From Cololabis saira (lineage: Eukaryota; Chordata; Actinopteri; Beloniformes; Belonidae), in NCBI RefSeq assembly GCF_033807715.1, contig NC_084596.1:40937958-41001957 (forward strand): a stretch of 64,000 bases of DNA, written 5' to 3'. How positions within the stretch are numbered: the first letter of the stretch is position 1; the number at the start of each line of letters is the position of its first letter. The translations under genes and the position numbers were made by a program. Below the pieces are notes generated by a model. The model did not search any database, was not told where the DNA came from, and saw nothing but the letters and a program-made list of their open reading frames with translations. Positions 55,941 through 64,000 of this stretch are shown piece after piece.

Positions 55941-57290
55941 GATCAACAAAGAAAAGGGATGCAAATGGATCCAGCATGTTTGGTCCTAATGTTAACTCAA
56001 AACGTCCTCACGTTGAATGCAAAAACAACTACAGCATCCATCACTAAACACTGACTTGGTCTATTCATCATGTCAAACAATAAAGAATAAACTATTATCT
56101 TTTTTTCTTTTTTTACATATGCTATGTGTGAGTGGGGGGCATTGCCGGGATGAACGATGACCTGGGAAAGTGGGTGTGGCCGTTTTTCCACTAAGGAATG
56201 GTTGTAGTGAAAAATAAATACTTAATAAATGAACTCAGAATATTGAAAAACCCCTAGTTTGATCCCCCACAAGTTATTTAAGGCCAAATTAAGCATTTTC
56301 AAATTTTCGAAAATTGGTTATTGGTATCCCAACTTTGTGCAGTTTTTTACAAAGTTTCCCCCAGGAGTTGAATTTCAACTTTTTAGGACATGTTATTAGA
56401 CACCTTTAGAAACACATTGGTGAAGAGATTTCTTGGTAACGATTTAGTTCCCAGATTTGCCAAATATCCCATAAGATGACCTTACTATATAGATACTAGA
56501 GTTTAAAAATACTCTGGTTTCAAAACTACTTAAAGTATAAAAGTAAAAGTAATGTAAGGGGAAAAAAAGCCATTAAGGACAAAAGCCATTGAAAATGAAT
56601 GCATCTTAGTATAATGCAAATATATTAAAGAGCCATATATGTGTACTATTGAGCATTAACATGTGTTTCAGAGAGCAGGAGATATGATGACTAGTTGCCT
56701 ATAAGTATTGTAATGGTGCAAAAAGTCAAACTTCAGAGGCATGTTATCATTTATCCTAACCTTTATTGGAATGTACATCCAAGTTTAGTTGCAGGAATCT
56801 GAGGGAACGGATGTAAGAACAAAACTGGACAAGAACATCTGAAACAACCACAACCAAATTCACTCTATCCGGATGGAGCAATTTAACTGGATAGTTTTTA
56901 TTTAAAGGCCGAAATGAAATAGAGTAACGAGGCTGTTTTTAAAATGTAAGGAGTAAAAAGTACAGATAATTGCGTGAAAATGTAAGGAGTAAAAGTAAAA
57001 AGTCGTCTGAAAAATAATTAGTCCAGTGAAGTATAAATAACCAAAATTTCTACTTAAGTAAGGTAACGAAGTATTTGTACTTCGTTACTTGACACCTCTG
57101 AATTAAATATAACAATAATAAAAACATTACAAGAAATAGATAAATAAATAAAACAAATACCTCTAAAAAATGTTAAACAGAATAAAACTATAAAATTTGA
57201 TGTATTATGAAAGCAAGACCAAAGAGATGAGTTTTTAGTTTCCATTTAAAAATGTCCACATTCCCAGCTCCTTTTGGTTGACAGTCACCA

Positions 57291-58329
57291 AAAAAGAAAA
57301 AAAAAGTGAATAAATAAGTTGAAAAAGAAAGGAAAACCGTTATTTTTATCACACGTGAACCTCTTTTGTGCTGAAACATGAATCCCAGGTGAATGACACC
57401 ATGCTGCTGACATGCAGAGGCAGCAAAACACATTTTGCTGGGATTCATCTGCTGGAATGCTGTCTGCTCTCGGTGCACGGTGCAAAGCCCCCCCCACCCC
57501 ACCACCCCCACCCACTCGTTGCATGTGTTTCTGAGAAGCTTGTTGTCTGGCTGTCAGGACCCCCGACTGATCCCCCCCCATAATGCACCCCGCGCAGCAG
57601 GCCGGCCTGCACCCAGCCGTGCACCGGTGGCTTCACAGGCCTGCATGCACTGCAGGGTGTGTGCTGGAGGGCTTGACCTGGATGTAGAACCCCCCCCCTC
57701 CTTCCTCCACCACCACCTCCTCCTCAGTGAACAAACCAGGAGGTGGAAGCCCCCGCGTGTTGTGTAGCAGTGATTGAACCTGGCACGCTCCCCTACACCT
57801 TTCACCCCGTCTGGGGGAGGTGTGGAATTGAAATCAATACAGCCTATGATGATGTGACCGGAGTGGGACAGGGAGCTGGTGGGGGGGTTAGGAGGAGCAG
57901 GGAGCTTCTGCTTGATGGATGGATGGTTAGGGGGTGTGGGGGGGGGGGTGATCAATTACCCTGATGAATTGCTTTTTGGGGGTATTTCAGAAAGATTTAA
58001 GACAGATTACCGACTGAAAGAGTTTGCGCTTCACTGCAATTTGCTGGAGTCCGTAAAGATGGGATATTATTCACTTATTCTTTGTGGCTGAGATAAGAGG
58101 CTGGTCCCTCCTCCTTTCCAGAATCCTTTATTTTTCGAAAATGTTTAATCCCCCTATGTCCCCTCCCCTCCCCCCAGCACACATTCTCCCTCCAACGGAT
58201 ACCCCCCACCCCACGCACATATTATTCTCTGTGCATTTTAATTTTTTTTTCTCTTTTCCCACACCGTTCTCCCCGCCTACTCTCCTCGTTTCTGCCTGGA
58301 ACTAGAATAGTGAAGCCTAGAAATAGTTA
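57291..58329. other. No recognised gene; C-rich and G-rich simple tracts
   Basis: C-runs and CCAC-type tracts at 57480-57510 and 57680-57730 and G-runs near 57940. The ORFs on both strands follow composition and carry no motif. Confidence 0.45.
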
Positions 58330-58739
58330 ATCTCTCGGTGCCGCCGCTATGATTGGCCGCTGTATGCTGCGCTTCAGCCTCCTTGAATGAGAAATAGGGG
58401 TAACCAGGCAACTTCAGGGCTGTAGAGAAGGAGATTTGGAAAAAAAAGAAGGAGAAGAAGAGGAAGAATCAAAAGAAGAGGAGAGCTTTATGGGATATTA
58501 GAATCATGGATGAATTTTGAACGCATAGAAAAAGCAAAGACAATGTGATTTCACCTTGTCCGTCCGGCAAATGGAATTAACAAATGGATTTTCTTAGACA
58601 CGCTTTCTCCCTCTCTGTCTCTCTCTCCCCTCCCTCCCTCCCTCCATCTCTCCCTCTCTCTCACTCCCTCTCTCTCTCATTGGGGGGAAAATAGAGCGCA
58701 CAAATGAAGGGGACACAGATGTTGGATTAAAACGCATAA
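58330..58739 (+). promoter_or_regulatory. Candidate promoter and 5' UTR
   Basis: An inverted CCAAT box (ATTGG, 58352-58356) and GTAACCAGGCAAC (58400-58412), which fits the RFX X-box consensus, lie about 340-390 bases upstream of a start codon with a good splice donor. A GA-rich tract (58440-58495) and a pyrimidine tract (58605-58680) follow. No TATA box is placed convincingly. Confidence 0.4.
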
Positions 58740-58776
58740 ATGGGACGCACCAGAAAAGCATCCTCAGAGAAAAAAG
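58740..58776 (+). CDS. Candidate first coding exon (12 codons, then GT donor)
   Basis: ATG at 58740 opens MGRTRKASSEKK and is followed after one extra base by a strong donor: AAAAAG, then GTAAGT at 58777-58782. Short basic first exons of this kind are common in vertebrate zinc-finger and chromatin regulators, which makes a host gene plausible. I cannot name it, and no second exon is visible within the window. If unspliced the frame would run to 58999. It lies in the least repeat-rich part of the window. Confidence 0.35.
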
Positions 58777-58782
58777 GTAAGT

Positions 58783-60735
58783 TGTGGGCTTCTCTATTAA
58801 ACAAATGTATGAAACTAGAGACTGGAGAGCTGTTTAAGGATGCAGGAGGCAGCGCATCAGCGACATGCCACAGATTTATGGACGGGATGCGTTTCCGTCT
58901 AATGGAAATGGGTTGCGGTCCAGTCTGTAGCCGAGAGAAGGAGGACAGACAGTCTCACACAGAGTCAGAGGAAACAAATGTGAGCAGAAATGAAAGCTGA
59001 GCCCACTCGTCGAAGGGTTTCTGTGGTGGATTTTAAACGTTTTGGCCATCTAAAGCGCAAACGCCGGTCGCCTGTCACATAACCTGCCGTCCCAAATTGG
59101 ATTGCGCGCAAATAAGAAACTGACGTTTGATGCGATTTCGATGGCGTGACCACCTGATCAGGTCTGTTTTGCTTCAATCAACACGATGTCACCTTAATCA
59201 TCCACAGATACAAGTATAAGAGATGGGTAAAAAAGCTCTCCCTCCCCCTGTGGGTTATGCCTCCCTGCCCAAATATTCAAATGAAGAGATGTTCTGCTGC
59301 ACCGGCAGTAAGTCATCTTCAACGAGGGTTATAAACCGCTCCTATCCCAGGTGGATTGGGGGGAGTCATGACGCATATGGGTGATAAATGCATTGATTTG
59401 TGTGCGGGAGAGGTCAGAAAACGCTGCGCTGGGAGCGGAGGACCTGTGGATGTGGATGAGGGTTTGGATGATGGGAGCGCATGAGCGCAGCGCAGCGGCG
59501 CATCAGCCCATCAGCCTCGCCGAGCCAAAAAGAAAAAAAAAAGAATCCGTCTCAACTAGACCAGTGGACGGGTTTTCCTTCCAGTGAGGAGAAAGTTCAC
59601 TGGTCATTGTGTGGGCTCAGCCAGTCCGGGTAATCGTGGGCTGGTTTTGAAGGGGAGGCGGAGCGGAGCGTCGAAAATGCGTCATTTCTGGCAGTTGCGC
59701 CAGTTTGGGGGATTTCGTGATGATGAGAGTAGCTTGGAACGCTGGTTTCTTTTTTTTCCCCCACTTTAAGGAATAAATAATCAAGACCAAAACTTTTGAA
59801 AATGTTGTAAATGTGGTTTTAGATTCTTTGCAACCATAGTAACCCAATTAAACTGCAGTATCAGGAGCAACCAGTGCAGAGACTGAGCATAATGTGAGCA
59901 CACTTAAAACACTTAAAGGAGACGTAGTTTGACGTTTTTTCTTCCATTTATTTTATTTCATTTTTTGTTCTCCAGAAGATGATGCAATGTCCTGATGTTT
60001 TAGTTAACTATCTGTGGCATGTTTTTGGTCAGAATGCATGAACTCAACTCTCAATTTCACCAACTCTATTAAAAACAAGCTGCTTGGAGGGGTGGAGTTC
60101 TTAACTTCTTAATTCCCTCCTCCATGGGATGTACCTCTCTTGCAATCAGTGTTACAGATTGGCACTACTTCTGAAGTGGGTAGCAGGTAAAGTGAAAAAG
60201 GCCCAATTGGAAGTTGGGTCTGTGATGTAATACCACAACCACTCACTCATAGACATATTCTTAAACTGATGGCCTCAAAATGACAAAGTTTGCTTATAAT
60301 GTACTTGAGGCACCAAAATATATATTTCATGCACTTTTCAAGCTTCAGTGTTAACATTTTCTCGCTCAGTAAACCACTCAAATTTACAGGGTTATGTGAC
60401 ATCAAAGACCCGGATCAGACTAGGATTATCTAGCATTCCCATCTTTTTCTCCAGTCAGTGTAACATCATACATGGCTTTGCCTTTGCTGCACCCCAGAGT
60501 CTCGTACCACAAAGCATTGACACCAATTTCTAAAGAAGTACCACCCACAGATAAATGAAACCATACTGGAACTATGGAATCAAGTGTTTGGTTACACCTC
60601 CTAAAACTAGCTGCCATGAACAGAGCTATAATGACATGGTTAAAAAGGGAGCTGTTGTACTTTACATCTGTGGTATTTTAAGCAAATATGCCACAAACAT
60701 TATTCAGTAAAACCTCAGGAAATCATGTGGAAAAG
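58783..60735. other. Repeat-poor sequence, possible intron with conserved block
   Basis: No LINE or MITE recognised. The block 59230-59560 is of high complexity and holds CAAATATTCAAATGAAGAG, a MAF/AP-1-like CATGACGCATATG and TAAATGCATTGAT, so it is a candidate enhancer of the putative gene starting at 58740. ORFs here show no domain. Confidence 0.3.
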
Positions 60736-60737
60736 GT

Positions 60738-60835
60738 CTCCATCCATCCATCCATTTCCTATACCCGTTTCATCCTTTGCAGGGTCATGGGGGACTACTG
60801 AAGCCTATCCCAGCTCATTACAGGGTCACAATATC
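60738..60835 (-). mobile_element. LINE 3' tail with (ATGG)n
   Basis: On the minus strand it reads GTGACCCTGTAATGAGCTGG, then AGGATGAAACGGGTATAGGA and (ATGG)n. I recognise this as the 3' end of a widespread fish LINE. Only the tail remains. Confidence 0.6.
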
Positions 60836-61121
60836 TCCTTTAAGGAAATGTGTTTTCTATTCAAACTATTTTGTCACAAGATGGATGATAAACTTTTGTA
60901 TTTTTGTATGTTCTGTTGTCAGTTTTTATGTTGTCCTTAGCTCTGTCCATGATTGTGACATGAATACCCAACCCTCCGTGTCTAAAACAGAATGTGAGCC
61001 AATTTGACCAGTTCTGATGTAAAGTTCGTTGCTGGGCCATATGTCTCTCATGATGCCATGTGTTTTCTGCTTGAGCGCTCGTCTAAGAGCAGGCCTGCAA
61101 GGGTGACCGCCTGTGCTGCCA
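60836..61121. other. No recognised feature
   Basis: Short unique stretch before the minisatellite. Confidence 0.4.
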
Positions 61122-62112
61122 CACAGTATAGCAACGGTACAATAATAGTACAGTAACAGTACAGTAACAGTGCAGTAACAGTATAGTAACAGTATAGTAA
61201 AAGTATCAGTTTAGTAACAGTATAGTAACAGTATAATAACAGTATAGTAACAGTACTGTAACAGTATAGTAACAGTAACAGTACAGTAACAGTACAGTAA
61301 CAGTACAGTACCAGTATCAGTTTAGTAACAGTATAGCAACGGTACAATAATAGTACAGTAATAGTATGGTAACAGTACAGTAATAGTATCAGTTTAGTAA
61401 CAGTACAGTAACAGCATAGTAACAGTACAGTAACATTACAGTAACAGTATAGTAACAGTAACAGTACAGTAACAGTACAGTAACAGTATCAGTTTAGTAA
61501 CAGTACAGTAACAGTATCAGTTTAGTAACAGTTTAGTAACAGTAACAGTACAGTAACAGTACGGTAACAATATAGTAACAGTACAGTAACAGTACAGTAA
61601 CAATATAGTAACAGTAACAGTACAGTAACAATATAGTAACAGTACAGTAACAGCATAGTACCAGTACAGTAACAGTACAGTAAAAGTATAGTAACAGTAG
61701 TGTAACAGTACAGTGACATTACAGTAACAGTACAGTAACAATATAATAACAGTATAGTAACAGTATAGTAACAGTATAGTAACAGTATAGTAACAGTACA
61801 GTAACAGTGCAGTAACAGTAAAATAACAGTACAGTAACAGTATAGTAACAGTGCAGTAACAGTATAGTAACAGTACAGTAACAGTATAGTAACAGTGCAG
61901 TAACAGTATAGTAACAGTGCAGTAACAGTATAGTAACAGTACAGTAACAGTATAGTAACAGTGCAGTAACAGTAAAATAACAGTACAGTAACAGTACTGT
62001 AACAGTACTGTAACAGTATAGTAACAGTACAGTAACAGTAAAATAACAGTACAGTAACAGTATAGTAACAGTACAGTAACAGTAAAATAACAGTACAGTA
62101 ACGGTGTAGTAA
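61122..62112. repeat. 11-bp minisatellite, ~990 bp
   Basis: About 90 units of ACAGTATAGTA and variants (ACAGTACAGTA, ACAGTGCAGTA, with shorter ACAGTA steps). Because 11 is not a multiple of three and the complement lacks stops, all minus-strand frames stay open and give the same Leu-Leu-Tyr-Cys-Tyr-Cys-Thr-Val-Thr pattern. The 237- and 146-codon ORFs are therefore not genes. Confidence 0.95.
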
Positions 62113-63182
62113 GTTACAAAAGGGAAAAACAAGAAAATGCTTGTATGTTGGTGAAACATCGTGGGTTCCCCTGCTGTGCAGGTGGCTGGTGCCAGTCAGG
62201 TCCTGCTTGTGTTGAGGATTGGTGGATGTAAGCAAAGGCCAGTATTAGCATTCTGACTTTTGGTGCCAAAGTTCACAGTCAACTTCAGCCAGCGAGCCAA
62301 ACGGCCTCCCATAATCCCCTTACTGCGGCTGTTCTGCAACAGATCCTAAGCTGCACTCGCCAGCTCAGTGGTGGAGCACATGTGCACACAAACACACACA
62401 CATGCACACACGCACACACACACACGTATAGTAGGCTACAATTTCCAGCTGTCATCCCAAGACAGTTCTTTGCAGCCCAGTGTGAGATGTGGGGCTTAAG
62501 ATGGAGCCGAACAAAACACTGGAGAGCATTAACTTCTCCAGTAAGGGCTTCTTTGTTGGAACTCCCAGCGGAGTCGAGCCACTTAATTTAGCTTGTGACA
62601 GCAAATGTAACACATGGGAGCTATATCTCATCCAATTAAGACCGTACTGCCTTTTTCCCCTTTTGTGATAGCTGTGAAATGTTAAAAGTGGTTGAAAATG
62701 TCCTTTTTACTCGATCTAAGGATAGTTGCAACTAATCTGGAATAAGATATTCTGCTACTTGCTTTGCGGTACTTTACTGCATCATTACTTCTTGTGTTTT
62801 GGATTCCTGGAAGACTTGTGGACCGTCAAATTAGTGGTTTCTCGTCGTATTACTGAACCTCACCTGAATTTATTTAACACAGCTTTCTCAACCAGAGGAC
62901 ATGGGCTACTCAACTTAGCTTTACACCATAAGATACAAGATCGCTGGAGTGGCCTGAATCGTTTATTTAAGCCATTTTACTAATCTCATGAGGTCTATTT
63001 TAGGTCTGATTTTTCTTATCTGGTAACCTTTTCCCATCTAAGGTGCACTTCAACCTAAAACACACAGCAGGCTTTTTTCACAGGGCTCAAAATCATTTCA
63101 TCGCTTGGTCGTTTTCCATTTCACCAAGGTCTGATATACAGCACAGATCAGGCAAATGAAATGGGAAGTGGACTGTATTTAT
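62113..63182. other. No recognised feature
   Basis: An imperfect (CA)n tract at 62390-62425 and otherwise unique-looking sequence. The 85-codon ORF at 62726-62983 shows no known motif. Confidence 0.4.
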
Positions 63183-63670
63183 GCAGTGCTTTCAATTCAC
63201 AATTCAACACAAGGTAATTCAAAGTGCTTTACATCAACATTAAAAGTAGCAAGACACAATTAAACAGTAAATAACAAATAAAATGAAATAAAATGATAAG
63301 AAAAGGGGTAAAATAATAAAAAGCACAAGTTGTTAAAAGGTAATGACAGTAGAGTACAGCAGGTACATCTCATTCTTACAATGGCAAGAATTACGTTTCT
63401 ATACGGTTAAAATGTACAAAGACCGGGTCAAATACAGTATTACAAAAGTAATCTGTAACAATTCTTACAGTGAATTAAACCAATTTGACAATTCTATGCT
63501 ACAATGCCTGTTTCCAGGTCTTATTTCACACAACTGACGAGAATTACGTTTCTATACAGTCAAAACGTACAAAGACCGGGTCAAATACAGTATTACAAAA
63601 GTAATCTGTAGAGATTTGTGCGGTGAATCAAACCAATTTGACAATTACGTCACAATGCCTCCAAGAACTG
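63183..63670 (-). mobile_element. Twin-unit repeat, uninterrupted copy
   Basis: Tail sequence (CACAAGGTAATTCAAAGTGC) at the left is followed by CACAATTAAACAGTAAATAA, the site CAGTAGAGTACAGC and two tandem units of about 130-155 bases, each with GGGTCAAATACAGTATTAC. This is the reference that dates and bounds the insertion at 19027-20894. Confidence 0.8.
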
Positions 63671-64000
63671 TACACTACAAGCCACGTTCACTCGTTCATA
63701 TCCAGTCATATACAGCACTCTCTTAGTCTGTAGAGATGAACACTGCTATCTGTCTAGCGAGTGTAGGCGGGCCTCTTCTGTCACGCAGACTGATGGATCG
63801 GAGGCAGCGTGGGGTTCAGTGCCGAGCTCAAGGACCACCTACTTTCAGGGTTGCTGCACCTCCTGAGCCTCACGTCTGTCAGCATGTGAAACCCCAGCCC
63901 TGGCTGGAGTGTTGGGGCTGCAGCACAGCAGCTACACAAGGCAGAGGAACCAGAGGGTGCACTGGTTGAACCAAAATGTGCAAATGTTAAACATTTCTGC
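63671..64000. other. No recognised feature
   Basis: The ORF at 63736-63969 has no recognised motif and the window ends here. Confidence 0.35.

Larger units (their letters stand above)
52769..56484 (-). mobile_element. Unclassified TIR element, ~3.7 kb, with decayed ORF
   Basis: Inverted arms of about 300 bases (52769-53065 and 56180-56484) are close to identical over long stretches, for example GGGAACTAAATCGTTACC and AACATGTCCTAAAAAGTTG. The extreme ends share AGTAAGG; any target duplication is short and ambiguous. Between the arms the minus strand holds collinear pieces of one protein (see 55713-55940, 54745-55088, 54352-54740 and 53155-53204). Two later elements interrupt it: a LINE and a TTAA MITE. 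Without them it is about 2 kb. I cannot assign a superfamily. Confidence 0.75.
52721..57100. mobile_element. hAT-like MITE, CAGAGGTGTC family, split copy
   Basis: The left end CAGAGGTGTCTTCAGTATTC runs to about 52768. The remaining ~615 bases resume at 56485 and end CTTGACACCTCTG at 57100. AATAAAAT (52713-52720) and AATTAAAT (57101-57108) flank it, a 7-of-8 match. The complete copy at 45935 shows the uninterrupted sequence GAAGTATAGATACTAGA at the split point. Confidence 0.85.
52519..57290 (-). mobile_element. L2-clade LINE 3' end, outermost layer of a four-level nest
   Basis: On the minus strand the C-terminus GAGNVDIFKWKLKTHLFGLAF ends in a stop near 57188. The 3' UTR continues to 57101, is interrupted, and resumes at 52720 down to the L2 tail (GCTATATAAATAAAATTTGA, then repeated TTTGAT). 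Everything between 52721 and 57100 is later insertion. Confidence 0.75.

Noticed and set aside
61048..62235. Large minus-strand ORFs rich in Leu, Tyr, Cys, Thr and Val
   Set aside because: They are the 11-bp minisatellite read in three equivalent frames.

Overview
The window looks like gene-poor, repeat-saturated DNA from a ray-finned (teleost) fish. It holds no complete protein-coding gene, rRNA, tRNA or prokaryotic feature. The identification rests on the repeat content: L2/Maui-type and L1/Tx1-type LINEs, a LINE with an ATGG-type tail, many hAT-like and PIF/Harbinger-like MITEs, TTAA-flanked MITEs, solo-LTR-like blocks and long dinucleotide tracts. Family names come from motifs, terminal inverted repeats (TIRs) and target-site duplications (TSDs) read by eye; no database search was run.

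Layout. 1-6.1 kb: a LINE reverse-transcriptase scrap, a 1.1 kb TTA-flanked TIR element, microsatellites and a MITE. 6.1-8.85 kb: a minus-strand L2 LINE broken by a MITE, an L1 3' fragment and eight perfect 40-bp repeats. 10.2-15 kb: MITEs, including one nested in a sibling copy. 17.4-21.1 kb: an L1-clade 3' end and a TG...CA solo-LTR-like block (19027-20894) inside a twin-unit repeat. 22.3-37 kb: many hAT-like and Harbinger-like MITEs, several nested, plus a second LTR-like block. 37.8-42 kb: a three-level nest (hAT-like MITE, long-palindrome MITE, L1) whose L1 has an extraordinarily G-rich 3' UTR. 42-49.5 kb: tandem and nested MITEs and an L2 3' end. 51-52.4 kb: LINE tails. 52.5-57.3 kb: a four-level nest whose core is a TIR element of about 3.7 kb encoding a decayed protein of a multi-copy family I cannot place in a transposase superfamily. 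58.3-58.8 kb: the only good candidate for host-gene sequence, a promoter-like block (CCAAT box, RFX-type X-box) and a short first coding exon with a GTAAGT donor. 61.1-62.1 kb: an 11-bp minisatellite.

The genes do not form a pathway. The biology is a layered record of transposition, readable because many insertions keep their TSDs. The strongest leads are the unclassified TIR element at 52769-56484, the 20-bp two-letter lattice inside the LINE nested in it, the G-rich L1 3' UTR, the MITE family that seems to carry a relic Myb/SANT domain, and the repeated use of CTAG-centred 8-mers as MITE targets.
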